Shown here: positions 11,163 through 22,020 of the stretch, piece after piece
Position numbering within the stretch: the stretch's first letter is position 1
Layout: every line of letters begins with the position of its first letter
Assembly: GCA_002862755.1 (NCBI GenBank)
Contig: PKDY01000046.1
Coordinates: forward strand, 62,001 to 126,000
Reading direction: 5' to 3'
DNA from: Flavobacteriaceae bacterium
GTDB lineage: Bacteria; Bacteroidota; Bacteroidia; Flavobacteriales; Flavobacteriaceae
DNA length: 64,000 nucleotides
The notes under the pieces: model-generated
Databases searched by the model: none
Told to the model about the DNA's origin: nothing
The model's input: the letters and a program-made list of their open reading frames with translations, nothing else
Program-made: the position numbers and the translations under genes

Positions 11163-11870
11163 TTAATCGATACTTAATTCTTCATTCATTTTCAACTGAA
11201 ATCTTTTTCTAAAAAAGTACACGGCAAGATACATAAAGGGAGTGTCTAACAAAGCAACACCCACTTTAAAAAGGAATCCACTTACAAACAGTGGTAAAAA
11301 TAAATCCCAAGTTAGAATTTTAAAGCTACACAATAATAACAAAACTGAAAACGTATCGACTGCTTGTGAGGTAATGGTTGAAAAATTATTACGCACCCAC
11401 AATTTTTTACCTTTTGTAAGTCTTTTCCAAAAGTGATACACCTGAATGTCGATATATTGAGCAAATAAATAAGCGAGCATTGAAGCGATAACTGCTAAAG
11501 CTGTTTGTCCAAATACTTTGGTAAACAAAGCATCCGTAACCGGAGAATTATCAATCGCAGGAACTGCATTTGAAATATAAATTATCCCTAACGAAAAAAC
11601 GGAAGCAAAAATTCCTGTGGTAACTACTTGGTTCGCTTTCTTTTTGCCATAGATTTCCGAAATAATATCGGTAATTAAAAACGTAATAGGATAAGGAATA
11701 ATACCTACTGAAATCTGGAATAATTTGGCTCCAAAAATTTCCACATCCCCAAAAGGATACCAGTAAAAAAACTTTTGAAAAATTAAATTGGAAACCACTA
11801 AAGAACAAATAAATAAACTCGCAAGAATTAAATAAATGCGTTGTGCCAAAAGTTTGTCTTGTATGCTCAT
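11163..11870 (-). CDS. Queuosine precursor transporter (YhhQ family)
   Basis: Multi-TM protein with FLITDIISEIYGKKKANQVV motif. Confidence 0.85.
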   Translation of the reverse strand: MSIQDKLLAQRIYLILASLFICSLVVSNLIFQKFFYWYPFGDVEIFGAKLFQISVGIIPYPITFLITDIISEIYGKKKANQVVTTGIFASVFSLGIIYISNAVPAIDNSPVTDALFTKVFGQTALAVIASMLAYLFAQYIDIQVYHFWKRLTKGKKLWVRNNFSTITSQAVDTFSVLLLLCSFKILTWDLFLPLFVSGFLFKVGVALLDTPFMYLAVYFFRKRFQLKMNEELSID

Positions 11871-11898
11871 GGAGTAAAATTAAGAATACAAGTTTACA

Positions 11899-11938
11899 AA
11901 AAAAAGCTATTTCTCTCTTTAGAAAGAAATAGCTTTTT
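11899..11938. terminator. Terminator hairpin
   Basis: AAAAAGCTATTTCT...AGAAATAGCTTTTT. Confidence 0.75.
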
Positions 11939-11960
11939 AAACTAGCTTAATAAGAAAAAC

Positions 11961-13727
11961 TTATTTGATCTTCAATTCAAAAGGCATCATGGCTTGAACC
12001 CCTTTCAATTGGTTGGCTCTTTTAATTTGCTCTAATAACTGGAAATTCTCTTCTCCAATTTGCTCTTTTAATAAAGCCTCTCTCGATTGGAACATAGAAA
12101 TACCTGTAAAATTAGCAATCAAATCTTCCAGTTTTTTATCATATTCTGGATAATTTTCAACGCGGTAATCCTCTACTTTAGCCACTTTAGCAGCATATTT
12201 TAAAGCATCATCTAATCCACCTAATTCATCCACTAAACCATTTTTTAAAGCATCTGTACCTGTCCAAACGCGTCCTTGTGCAATAGCATCCACTTGTTCG
12301 GTAGTCATTTTTCTACCTGTAGCTACTCTGGTTAAGAAAGTCGTATAAATATTTTCAATACTTTCTAGTGTAAACGCTTTAAAGTCTTCGCTAACTGGTT
12401 CAAATAAACTATAACCCGCTGCATTGTCATGTGTTGCTACTTGTTCGGCATTAATACCAATGTTTTTCCCTAATTCGTTCATGTTAGGCAACATTCCAAA
12501 AACACCAATCGAACCGGTAATCGTACTAGGCTCTGCAAAAATGCGGTCTGCGTTACAAGAAATATAATACCCACCCGAAGCGGCTACATTCCCCATAGAA
12601 ACGATAACAGGTTTATCTTTCTTTGTAATTTCAATTTCTCTCCAAATCAGTTCTGAAGTTAAAGCACTTCCACCAGGGCTATCCACACGCAATACAATGG
12701 CTTTTACATCTTCATCTTCTCTAGCCGCTTTTAAAGCTCTTTTTACCGCACCTTCACCTATAATGTTTACATCACCTTCACCCCCTTGAATTTCACCTTG
12801 TGCATACACAACCGCAATCACATCTTTCACCGAATAATCTACAGCAGAAGTTGCTACTTTTTTAGCATAATCTAAGATGTCAACCGTTTTGTAATCTTCG
12901 TCATCTTTTACTTTTAACTGTTTTTTAATCGCATTGTGGTACTCATCCTCATACGCAATTTTATCAATCATGTGTTTCGATAAAGCTAATTCTGGAGTAC
13001 GCGCTCCTAAAGAATTGGCTATACTGTTCAAACTGTCTACTGAGATGTTTCTACTTTTTGAAATATCAGTCACTACCGTGTTCCAAACCCCATTCAATAA
13101 CACCGAAATTTGCTCTCTGTTTTCTGGACTCATTTCTTGTGCTAAGAAAGGCTCAACAGCACTTTTGTATTTTCCATGACGAATAACTTCCATTTTAATA
13201 CCCGTTTTCTCCTGTAATTCTTTTAAGTATAAGATTTCAGAAGACAACCCTTTAAATTCTAACTCTCCAATAGGATTCAAATACAATGAATCGGCAACCG
13301 AATTCAAATAATAATCACGTTGTGAAATATAATTGGAATACGCAACAACAAATTTCCCCGATTTTTTAAAATCTTCTAATTTATCGCGCAACGCTTTACT
13401 TTGCGCCATCCCTAATTGTGATTCGTTATTTAAAATAGAAATCCCTTTAATTTGGTCGTCGGCTTTGGCTGCGTCTATGGCATTAATCACATCGATTAAA
13501 CCATCGTGTTTGGTTTCAAAATAATTAAATTCTTTAAAGTTTACTTTTCCACCATAGTCGAGTGTTACTTTAGACAAGTCCAATTCAATAACCGAATTAT
13601 CTTTTACCCTAACGGTGTCTTTGTCTCCACCCATGATAGCTCCTAAAAATAGAAGTCCAAAAAAGAACACCATACAGAATACAAAAATTCCAATTACGGT
13701 GGCGAATACATTTCCTAAAAATTTCAT
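11961..13727 (-). CDS. sppA: Signal peptide peptidase SppA (67K type)
   Basis: RVDSPGGSALTSELIWREI, MGNVAASGGYYIS, TITGSIGVFG. Confidence 0.93.
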   Translation of the reverse strand: MKFLGNVFATVIGIFVFCMVFFFGLLFLGAIMGGDKDTVRVKDNSVIELDLSKVTLDYGGKVNFKEFNYFETKHDGLIDVINAIDAAKADDQIKGISILNNESQLGMAQSKALRDKLEDFKKSGKFVVAYSNYISQRDYYLNSVADSLYLNPIGELEFKGLSSEILYLKELQEKTGIKMEVIRHGKYKSAVEPFLAQEMSPENREQISVLLNGVWNTVVTDISKSRNISVDSLNSIANSLGARTPELALSKHMIDKIAYEDEYHNAIKKQLKVKDDEDYKTVDILDYAKKVATSAVDYSVKDVIAVVYAQGEIQGGEGDVNIIGEGAVKRALKAAREDEDVKAIVLRVDSPGGSALTSELIWREIEITKKDKPVIVSMGNVAASGGYYISCNADRIFAEPSTITGSIGVFGMLPNMNELGKNIGINAEQVATHDNAAGYSLFEPVSEDFKAFTLESIENIYTTFLTRVATGRKMTTEQVDAIAQGRVWTGTDALKNGLVDELGGLDDALKYAAKVAKVEDYRVENYPEYDKKLEDLIANFTGISMFQSREALLKEQIGEENFQLLEQIKRANQLKGVQAMMPFELKIK

Positions 13728-13847
13728 TTTCTATTCATTTAATTTTATCTGCCCTATAGGTCTGCTAAAATGTTAAAATGTTACATGTTCATAAAAAAAT
13801 AGAAAATAGAAATTATAAGTCTAAAATTGTTTGTTATTTTGTCCCCG

Positions 13848-14981
13848 ATGAAAAAGCAACATCAAATAGTAGTTTCCATAGGGAGTAATGTAGGCAATCG
13901 GTTAGAGCACCTTACACAGGCCATTCATGCCATTCATGAACAAGTAGCGAGTGTGGTTAAAGTGTCTCCGCTATATGAAACTCCTGCTTGGGGCTTTGAG
14001 AGCGCTGCTTTTTATAACGGAGTGGTAGTCTTGCATTCCTATAAAAGTGCACAAAAGATTTTAGCACAATTGCTAAAAATTGAAAAGCAAATGGGTCGGG
14101 TGCGTACCCAAGATAAAGGCTATCAAGCGCGAATAATTGACCTGGATATCATTGGTTACGACGAAGAACAAATTGCTACCGACACTTTACAAATTCCGCA
14201 TCCACAACTGCAACATCGCAATTTTGTACTGTTGCCTTTAAAAGACGTAGTGCCTAATTGGGTGCATCCTGTTCTTAAAAAATCGGTTACTGAATTGCTA
14301 GCTACCACTAGCGATGCGAGTGTGTGTACCAAAGTACATAATATGACTTCACCAGTAAAAAGCTTAGGCTTGCAACAATACAATTATATTGCAATTGAAG
14401 GCAACATTGGGGCAGGGAAAACCACTTTGGCGACTAAAATTGCGGAAGATTGCAATGCGAAATTGGTATTGGAACGTTTTGCCGACAATCCGTTTTTGCC
14501 TAAATTTTACAAAGATCAAAACCGCTATGCGTTTCCTTTGGAAATGTCTTTTTTAGCCGATAGGTACCAACAACTCACTGATGATTTGGCGCAATTTGAT
14601 TTGTTTAAAGACTTTATCGTAGCCGATTATCATATTTTTAAATCATTGATTTTTGCTAAGGTTACCTTGCAAGAAGATGAGTTTCGCTTGTATAAAACCA
14701 TGTTTGACATTATCCATCGCGAAACGGCTAAACCTGATTTGTATATTTACTTGTACCAAAATACCGAACGCTTGTTAGCCAATATTAAAAAGCGCGGCAG
14801 AAGTTACGAACAAGAAATTCCGGCAGAGTATTTAGAGAAAATCAACCGTGGGTATTTGGATTATATTAAAACGCAAACCGACTTAAACGTACTAGTAATT
14901 GATGTTTCCGATCTAGATTTTGTAAAACGCCAAGAGGATTATGTTTTTTTATTGGCGCGTATTAAAGAGAAGTTGGGGTAG
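13848..14981 (+). CDS. folK: Fusion of 2-amino-4-hydroxy-6-hydroxymethyldihydropteridine diphosphokinase (FolK) and deoxynucleoside kinase
   Basis: N-terminal SIGSNVGNRLEHL, RTQDKGYQARIIDLDIIGYDE; C-terminal IAIEGNIGAGKTTLATKI P-loop and FLADRYQQL. Confidence 0.88.
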   Translation: MKKQHQIVVSIGSNVGNRLEHLTQAIHAIHEQVASVVKVSPLYETPAWGFESAAFYNGVVVLHSYKSAQKILAQLLKIEKQMGRVRTQDKGYQARIIDLDIIGYDEEQIATDTLQIPHPQLQHRNFVLLPLKDVVPNWVHPVLKKSVTELLATTSDASVCTKVHNMTSPVKSLGLQQYNYIAIEGNIGAGKTTLATKIAEDCNAKLVLERFADNPFLPKFYKDQNRYAFPLEMSFLADRYQQLTDDLAQFDLFKDFIVADYHIFKSLIFAKVTLQEDEFRLYKTMFDIIHRETAKPDLYIYLYQNTERLLANIKKRGRSYEQEIPAEYLEKINRGYLDYIKTQTDLNVLVIDVSDLDFVKRQEDYVFLLARIKEKLG

Positions 14982-15012
14982 TTTTCAGTTTTCAGTCTCA
15001 GTTTTCAGTTTC
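14981..15012. repeat. Short TTTTCAGT-type direct repeats
   Basis: gttttcagttttcagtctcagttttcagttt. Confidence 0.7.
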
Positions 15013-15033
15013 CATTTATCATTTAGTGGATTT

Positions 15034-15897
15034 TTAGCTTCTAACTTGTGCTTCCTTAAAATAGTTGGCTTTATAATAGCGATACAAATGGTCGTAAATA
15101 ATTAGTTCGTATTCGCGTTGGCGTGAGGTGAATTGGCGGTTGAGGAGCATGTGAATATGACTGCTTAAGAAAGAAAAGAGATCTATTTCTAAGTTTTTTT
15201 CTAAAAATACAGTACCCTCTTTAATTTTTTCAGTTTTATAAAGAATGGCTTCATATAAAGGGTTGAAAAGTTCTTTTTCTTCCCAATGTAGAAAAGAAAA
15301 AATAGATATTTCCATGTCGCGATACTGTTTATCTAATTCTTTTTTCAGTATTTTATCCGCTTGAAATTCATTTTTAAACGAAAGTTGCATGCGGTCTAAG
15401 AGATTGTATTTGTCTTCTAAAGTCAATGAAAAAAGAGATAAAAATTGGTCCACAGCCAAAAAACTAAATAATAAAGCTGTTGTATCATTTTCAAAGTAGG
15501 GTTTTAAAGCAATGTATTCTAAAATCAATTCACTGTCTGCTTGAAAGATATTTTCCGATATTTCATACGTATTGGAACCATATCGTTCCAATTCTCTAAC
15601 GTATGTATCGGTTTGAATTTTCCAAATCAAGTTTTGTTTTTGTAAAGATTCTAAAATAGGATGTAAGGTTGTAATTACTTTTCCTAAATTTTCAGGATTG
15701 TCTATTTTGAAACGCAATCGCAGATGAGCATCTGAATCATTATAACGAATGAAAAACCATTTAGAGATGTATTGTTGTGCTAACAGTTGTTCGATAGTAT
15801 CTTTAAGATAATCTACTAAAATGAAATCAGCGGTTTTTACACCACAGTAAATTTTAAAATATAACCATTCGCTTCCTAAATTAAATGTTCTTTTCAT
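15034..15897 (-). CDS. Thiopeptide-type bacteriocin biosynthesis / LanB elimination (SpaB C-terminal-like) domain protein
   Basis: WLYFKIYCGVKTADFIL...WFFIRYNDSDAHLRLRF; C-terminal HIHMLLNRQFTSRQREYELIIYDHLYRYYK. Confidence 0.88.
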   Translation of the reverse strand: MKRTFNLGSEWLYFKIYCGVKTADFILVDYLKDTIEQLLAQQYISKWFFIRYNDSDAHLRLRFKIDNPENLGKVITTLHPILESLQKQNLIWKIQTDTYVRELERYGSNTYEISENIFQADSELILEYIALKPYFENDTTALLFSFLAVDQFLSLFSLTLEDKYNLLDRMQLSFKNEFQADKILKKELDKQYRDMEISIFSFLHWEEKELFNPLYEAILYKTEKIKEGTVFLEKNLEIDLFSFLSSHIHMLLNRQFTSRQREYELIIYDHLYRYYKANYFKEAQVRS

Positions 15898-15921
15898 AAA
15901 TAAATTTTAAAGATAACTTCA

Positions 15922-18099
15922 CTATTCTCGGAAGAAAGAAACAATAAACTGATTGGCATAATTATTATTTTCTTCATCTTTTACGACACTTTCATTGGTA
16001 AACAAAAATTCTTCTAAAATAACTTTACCATTTGTTTTAATGGTTTTTTGTAGAATATCAAAACAAATTTCAACCTCTAAATCGAGTAATAATGTATTGT
16101 CACCACTTACGATAGTCACATATTGTGGGATTCTTTTATTGGTTTTCCAATTTGGGAAAGTGGTTGAGAATTGCAAATCTTTGATGTCTTTTTCAAACAA
16201 ATACCATTTGGCTTTCGCTAGAATAACCTCTTTATAAACCACTCTGGGAAAAGTTGTATAATGATGCGGTAAATTTCCCCAGTCCATTTTATAAACGGGG
16301 TTGAGATTTTGACCCTGCAAATCGGCTAAAAACTGATAAATGGGTAAGGAGTTGTTGCTGTAGTTATGCGCGTTAGACAAACAAGGAACGACGATTTGAT
16401 TCTGTTTTTTAGATTTTAAAATAAGGGTATTATTTACTACCGAAATCCATAAATCTGCAATGTCAATTTGTTTTTCTTTAGGTGTAATACTATTTGCTAA
16501 ATATGGAATTTCGTAGTCTCTTAAAACGGGTCTTCTTAAAATATTACCGGTTCTTGATTCTGGAATATGCGCAATTTCAGCAAAAAGAACATCTTTTGAT
16601 AGTGTCGCTTCTTTAGTAGTTATTTCATTTGCAAGTTGTTGAATTTTAGCCTCTCCATTACTAAAACGCCCGATTAATTTGGCAGCACTAAAATTTCCTA
16701 AAGATTCTAAAACAAGTGTTTCTTTATTGTCAATTTGGACCACTTCAATCATAGCAGAAAAAGTAGGAGGTAAGAGTTTGTTTTTAGTTTCAAAAGTTGC
16801 AATATCCTCGTCTTTTAATTCTATAATTGTAGCTTTTTTCACCAGGGCATTTTTTAATTTGGTCTCTAAAATGTAATCCCATCGCGACCAATTTTCATTT
16901 TTTGAATTACTGTTGTTGTGTTTGTTAATGGATAACCGATCCAAAATAGGATGGGAGTCATTCATTCTTACGTCTTGTAGGTAACCAATCCCAACTTCAG
17001 TGTCTAAAACTACTGTTAAAGGCATTTCTTGCGTTTCATATCGGTTTAAAAACGCTTTTTTAAAGGCGTCTAGGTTTCGATTAGGAGTAGATTCCTGAAT
17101 GCGTTCCAAAAAAGAAATGGCTTGTTGTAATTGTTTTTTTGTTTTGTATTGGAGTGTAGCCGTATTGGTTTTTAAATACAAATCGGTTTGTAAAAGATAT
17201 TTTTCTTCAAAATCAACCTCTAAACGGCTTACATTTTCTTTGATTTTTTGAGAAAGCGTAAAATGGTTGTTGAGGTTAACTTCTTTTAAATGCGCTGTTA
17301 TTTCTTTTAGAAGCGACTTTTTAGCATCCACTGTGTCCATTTTTTCTAAAATTGCCAATACTCGTTCAATTTCAGAATTTCCCGTTACAGTTGCTTCTAG
17401 GTTGCTCACTAAAAACTGGTTATCAATCAATTCGTTTACAAATGCTTGGGCTTCTTCCAATTCAGAATTATCTTCAATGATAGCATTTGCCAATTCTGTT
17501 ATGGTTTTACCAAAGGTTGCTTGTTCATAAATAATATCTATAAAAGGATTTTTACGAATAGCAGCTAAGGTATGTTCGCGTCTTTTTTTAATAAAACGGT
17601 ATTCTACATAGCGGTAGAAGTCACCAATACTGTAGAGTGAAGAATTAGGGTAATAGACTAATTGTTCTCGTATAGTCGCTGTTTTTCCTAATTCGAGTAA
17701 CCAATGCGTCCAAAACTGCATGTCGAATTGTGTATGCGTTGTAAACGTTTCTTTGTTTGCTAGTTGTATTGCGGTTTCTGAAGAAAATTCGCCAGTAGTA
17801 CAACCTGCAAAAAGTCCGAATGGAGTGGCTCTAGAACTGATTCGGGCGATGTATTTGAATAAGCTTTGTTCTAAATGCTTGGCCTTTTCTGGGTTGTAAG
17901 TAGCGGGTTGATCTTTATACTTTTCTAATTCTTTGAACAATTCGGGAGAAGCTAAAGCAAGCGCACTTTTAATAACGGGTTCCTCTAGAGTGGCAAATAA
18001 TTTTTCCCTATTATATTCTTTCAATAATGTAGTGTAAAAAGAAACCGGTAATAAAGGGGTTCTTAGTACAAAAGTTGAGAAAGCGGAAAAAGGGTTCAT
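15922..18099 (-). CDS. Lantibiotic dehydratase, N-terminal glutamylation half (split LanB)
   Basis: TFVLRTPLLPVSFY, YIARISSRATPFGLFAG, RISVND-like VRMNDSHPIL region; adjacent to the elimination-domain gene. Confidence 0.9.
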   Translation of the reverse strand: MNPFSAFSTFVLRTPLLPVSFYTTLLKEYNREKLFATLEEPVIKSALALASPELFKELEKYKDQPATYNPEKAKHLEQSLFKYIARISSRATPFGLFAGCTTGEFSSETAIQLANKETFTTHTQFDMQFWTHWLLELGKTATIREQLVYYPNSSLYSIGDFYRYVEYRFIKKRREHTLAAIRKNPFIDIIYEQATFGKTITELANAIIEDNSELEEAQAFVNELIDNQFLVSNLEATVTGNSEIERVLAILEKMDTVDAKKSLLKEITAHLKEVNLNNHFTLSQKIKENVSRLEVDFEEKYLLQTDLYLKTNTATLQYKTKKQLQQAISFLERIQESTPNRNLDAFKKAFLNRYETQEMPLTVVLDTEVGIGYLQDVRMNDSHPILDRLSINKHNNSNSKNENWSRWDYILETKLKNALVKKATIIELKDEDIATFETKNKLLPPTFSAMIEVVQIDNKETLVLESLGNFSAAKLIGRFSNGEAKIQQLANEITTKEATLSKDVLFAEIAHIPESRTGNILRRPVLRDYEIPYLANSITPKEKQIDIADLWISVVNNTLILKSKKQNQIVVPCLSNAHNYSNNSLPIYQFLADLQGQNLNPVYKMDWGNLPHHYTTFPRVVYKEVILAKAKWYLFEKDIKDLQFSTTFPNWKTNKRIPQYVTIVSGDNTLLLDLEVEICFDILQKTIKTNGKVILEEFLFTNESVVKDEENNNYANQFIVSFFRE

Positions 18100-18143
18100 G
18101 GAGTATATTAATATAAATTTTTATGAAGTAGTTTGTAAGAATT

Positions 18144-20333
18144 TTATTTTTTTAATTTAAAATCAGGATGATTTAACTGCCAATAAAAAAATGCAAACAT
18201 ATCTGTCAAATGTTTATAAGATTTTTCAATATTTTGAGATGCACCGTGACCTCCATTAATATCTGCATAAAAAAAAGTTGAATTTAAATCTAAACTATTT
18301 GCTTGTAATTTTGCAGCAAATTTTGCAGGTACCCAAGCAATTACTCTAGAATCATTCATTCCTGCAGTCACAAGAGTTACAGGGTATTTAATTCCTTTTT
18401 TAATATGGTGATAAGGATCCATTTCTAACAATGAATTGAACTCAGCTTCATTTGTAACTGTACCAAATTCTTTTACGTTATTTTGTCCATTTGGAGTGGT
18501 TTCAAAGCGTAGGGTGTTTAATACACCAACGTCAATATAAGCTGCTTTAAATAAATCTGGTCTTTCGGTAATAGCTCTACCTATTAAAATTCCTCCTGCA
18601 CTTCCACCATAAATTGCAATTTTTTCTGGATTAGTATAACCAGCATTAATTAAATATTCAGTTGATGAAATAAAATCTTTCCAAGAGTTTGGTTTTGTTT
18701 CTTTATAACCTCCTTTATGCCATTTGTCACCTTTTTCTCCTCCACCTCTTACATGGGTATAAACAATAATACCTCCATCTATTACCCATTGTAGCATATA
18801 TGGATTAAAATATGGGGAATTAGAGGAACCGTAGGCCCCATAACCAGTTATGTAAGTTCTGTTATGACCGTTTTTAACAATATTTTTGTTGTGAATAATT
18901 GTAACAGGTAAATCAATACTATCGTGAGATTTAATTTCTAATTCTTGTACAACTATATCATTAAAAGAATCATTGTATTTATTAGTATTGAGGTCTTGTA
19001 AGTTGAATTCGTTTTTATCAATGTCAAATTTGTATCTCTCCCTAGATTTTGTCCATCCAGAAATATAAAACCACATATCATCTTTATCACTACCTGATAT
19101 TTTAGATATACTTAATGAACCAGCAACTGATGGAAGTTTAATTTCAGAATACTGATTATTTATATATTTGTATACTTTTGATATAACTCCATTCTTTTTT
19201 GTAGTAAAAATAAATCCATTTTTAATAGAAGTTATTGATCTAAAGTTTTCATTTTCTATTTCATTAATAATAATATTATTACCTGAGAAATTAGGATTGT
19301 CTAAATTGGTTTTACATATTACACTTTTGTTAGACTTTTCTGTGATGTATATAATATCTCGATTTTCTAAAATTACAAAATATTGAATTTTATCTTCTTT
19401 TTTATAAAAAGGCTTCCATGTTAATTTAGATGATATATTATCAGTTTCTGCATAGTAATTATCAACAAATGTTGTTGCCCCACTAACTTTTCCAATTATA
19501 ATTTTATGTTTTTTTGATAAGTAATTAATTAAAGGGAAGTCTTCTTTTTTAATATTTAGTTCAGGGTTGTTTTCTTTAGAAAAAATATCTAAATGCTTAT
19601 TAGTTGAGTCTCCTATTTTATAAAATACAGACTTTGTGTTTTTAATAAAATCTTCTGATTTGTTATCAATATTAGGAATATGAGTATATATAATACCAGA
19701 ATCATCTTCAAGCCACCTTATGCCCCCTAGATCACTTGGCCATGTATTAGTAATTACATAAGGTAAGATCTTTTCAGTTTTAATATCTAGAAAAACTATT
19801 TCAGCAATTTCTTTTCCTCCTTCTGTTAAGGCTAAAGCAATCTTTGTTCCTGTGTTGTTTGGTGCATATGTTGAGATGACCTTCTCAGTTTTATTTTTTC
19901 GGTTATATTCATCTATGTCAAAAACAACTTTTTCTTCTCCATTAAATCCTTTTCTCAGACAGATAAGGTTTTTATTTGATCCAGAGATGAATTTTGTATA
20001 AAAATGTAAATTATTTTTAAGTACCAAAATAGATGAATAAAAATCACCATCATTATCAATGTTTTTGAAACGTTTATATAAACTATCTCTGTTAGATATA
20101 GAATTTAAAATATTTTCAGTATAGTTTGAGTTTTGTGTCATCCAATTTATAACTGATGAATCTTTTAAATTTTCCATGTTTCTATATTCATCAATAATTT
20201 CAATACCATAATACATTTCTTTTTCAGGTATTGATTTAGCATAAGAAATTTGATTTTGACTATAGAGTCTATTGTGATTAATAAAAATAAGTATTAGAAT
20301 TAATATTTTTTGAGACTTATGTTTAATTGACAT
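18144..20333 (-). CDS. Prolyl oligopeptidase family serine peptidase (S9), exported
   Basis: Signal peptide; IYGGSAGGILIGRA nucleophile, MNDSRV and NGGHGA for catalytic Asp/His. Confidence 0.92.
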   Translation of the reverse strand: MSIKHKSQKILILILIFINHNRLYSQNQISYAKSIPEKEMYYGIEIIDEYRNMENLKDSSVINWMTQNSNYTENILNSISNRDSLYKRFKNIDNDGDFYSSILVLKNNLHFYTKFISGSNKNLICLRKGFNGEEKVVFDIDEYNRKNKTEKVISTYAPNNTGTKIALALTEGGKEIAEIVFLDIKTEKILPYVITNTWPSDLGGIRWLEDDSGIIYTHIPNIDNKSEDFIKNTKSVFYKIGDSTNKHLDIFSKENNPELNIKKEDFPLINYLSKKHKIIIGKVSGATTFVDNYYAETDNISSKLTWKPFYKKEDKIQYFVILENRDIIYITEKSNKSVICKTNLDNPNFSGNNIIINEIENENFRSITSIKNGFIFTTKKNGVISKVYKYINNQYSEIKLPSVAGSLSISKISGSDKDDMWFYISGWTKSRERYKFDIDKNEFNLQDLNTNKYNDSFNDIVVQELEIKSHDSIDLPVTIIHNKNIVKNGHNRTYITGYGAYGSSNSPYFNPYMLQWVIDGGIIVYTHVRGGGEKGDKWHKGGYKETKPNSWKDFISSTEYLINAGYTNPEKIAIYGGSAGGILIGRAITERPDLFKAAYIDVGVLNTLRFETTPNGQNNVKEFGTVTNEAEFNSLLEMDPYHHIKKGIKYPVTLVTAGMNDSRVIAWVPAKFAAKLQANSLDLNSTFFYADINGGHGASQNIEKSYKHLTDMFAFFYWQLNHPDFKLKK

Positions 20334-20343
20334 ATAAATTATA

Positions 20344-21999
20344 TTATTTGTTTTTTGTTAATTCCTCTGCCATTTTCATAGCATTATAGGTGTTTAAAAT
20401 TTTACCCGATTTACATAATTCAGAAAAAGGCACCATTTCGTTTTTAGTTCCAGGTTTAACCACTTTTTTATCGATAGTAATCCCTGATTCTACTATTATT
20501 TTTTTTACTTCTTGTACTGTTAGATTGGGGTAGTATAACCAGATTAAAGCAGCCGTTCCTGAAACCATAGGAGCTGCTAAAGATGTTCCAGAATCATATG
20601 TATATTGATTATCCGGAATAGCGACGTAAATGTCTTCTCCAGGAGCAAATATATCTACATTGTTTTTTCCATAATTCGAATAAGGAGTAACCAAAGTACT
20701 ATCTATTCTTTTGGAAGTAGAACCAACCGTGATTAGGTTTTGAGTTAATTCAGTATTATTTAGATAACTAAAATCGGTAGGATAAAATGGGGTTACGTCA
20801 ATATTAGACGATGCATTGCCAGAAGTGTGTACTACTAAAACATTTCTTTTTTCTGCATATTGTAAGGCTTGTGTTACAATATCTTGATCTAAGGAAAATT
20901 GTTTTGAAAAAGACATGTTGATTACCTTGGCACCATTATCAACAGCATAATAAATTGCGTTTGCGATATCCTTATCATATTCATCGCCAAATGGAGAAAT
21001 GATTAAAGGCATGATATAGATGTTATTGTGAAATCCTTTTACGCCTTTGTAATTATTTCGATTTCCAATAAGCACACTAGAAACTTTTGTATTATGAGAG
21101 TTTAACCTTTGATCAGAATTTAAATTGTTATTACCATATCCTTTTTCTAATTGATAATTTTTAATTTTTTTCCTGTCATCATAATTTAAATTTAATAATT
21201 TATGTACAATAGAATCATTATGCTGGCTAGAACTTTTCATTCCTTCAATGGTAAAGTTGTACCTTTTTATCATTCTCATATAATAAATTAAATCTGAAAA
21301 AGTTCTTTCAGAGGGTACATCATAATCTACTCTTTCTGCAAAGCGTTTTTCAACGCCTTTATGTAATTGATATAAACTGTCTAATTGTTTAAAAGTATAG
21401 TCATCATTAGGGAAATAGTAATGTAAAGTATCTTTTGCAGGGTAATAGGCAGAAATAAGTACATTTTCTTCTTTCAAATATCTTTCGTAATATTTTTTAT
21501 CGTCTAAATATTTTTCAAAGGCTCTCTTATACTCTCTATAGATTGGTTTGTTTTGTAATTGGATTGTATCTTTATTTTCAAAATCATATTTATATTTTTT
21601 AAGAATCCGTACAAATTCAAAATTTACAAAGGCTTGTAAATTACTATCACCAACTCCGATAAAGTTCCATCCATTCGTGTCATCAATATAACCATTTTTG
21701 TCGTCGTCTAAACCATTATTGGGAATTTCATTTTGATTGACCCAAAATTTCCCTTTTAAATCTTCATGATTGATATCAATTTGTGAATCGATAGTTGCAA
21801 CTATAATTTTATTTTTTGTATTCTTAAAATCTTCTTGATACCATTTGTTTAAAGAAATACCGTATACGGAGTCTTGGATGTAATCTTTATGTTGCCATAA
21901 GATTAAAGTATCTGCATTTTTTTTTACTTCATGTTGTATTTTTAAAGGCTTACAGTTACAAAATAATAGAAGCATAATTAAAATTACAGATACTTTCAT
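20344..21999 (-). CDS. S8 family (subtilisin-like) serine peptidase, probable lipoprotein
   Basis: TIDSQIDINHEDLKGKFW (Asp), LNSHNTKVSSVLIG (His), DSGTSLAAPMVSGTAAL (Ser); N-terminal LLFCNC. Confidence 0.9.
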   Translation of the reverse strand: MKVSVILIMLLLFCNCKPLKIQHEVKKNADTLILWQHKDYIQDSVYGISLNKWYQEDFKNTKNKIIVATIDSQIDINHEDLKGKFWVNQNEIPNNGLDDDKNGYIDDTNGWNFIGVGDSNLQAFVNFEFVRILKKYKYDFENKDTIQLQNKPIYREYKRAFEKYLDDKKYYERYLKEENVLISAYYPAKDTLHYYFPNDDYTFKQLDSLYQLHKGVEKRFAERVDYDVPSERTFSDLIYYMRMIKRYNFTIEGMKSSSQHNDSIVHKLLNLNYDDRKKIKNYQLEKGYGNNNLNSDQRLNSHNTKVSSVLIGNRNNYKGVKGFHNNIYIMPLIISPFGDEYDKDIANAIYYAVDNGAKVINMSFSKQFSLDQDIVTQALQYAEKRNVLVVHTSGNASSNIDVTPFYPTDFSYLNNTELTQNLITVGSTSKRIDSTLVTPYSNYGKNNVDIFAPGEDIYVAIPDNQYTYDSGTSLAAPMVSGTAALIWLYYPNLTVQEVKKIIVESGITIDKKVVKPGTKNEMVPFSELCKSGKILNTYNAMKMAEELTKNK

Positions 22000-22020
22000 A
22001 AAATTAAATTTTAAAGTTTA

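Noticed and set aside
14981-15012. TTTTCAGT direct repeats as a recombination scar bounding the RiPP operon
   Set aside because: Short, low-complexity, and no matching copy noticed at the other end of the operon
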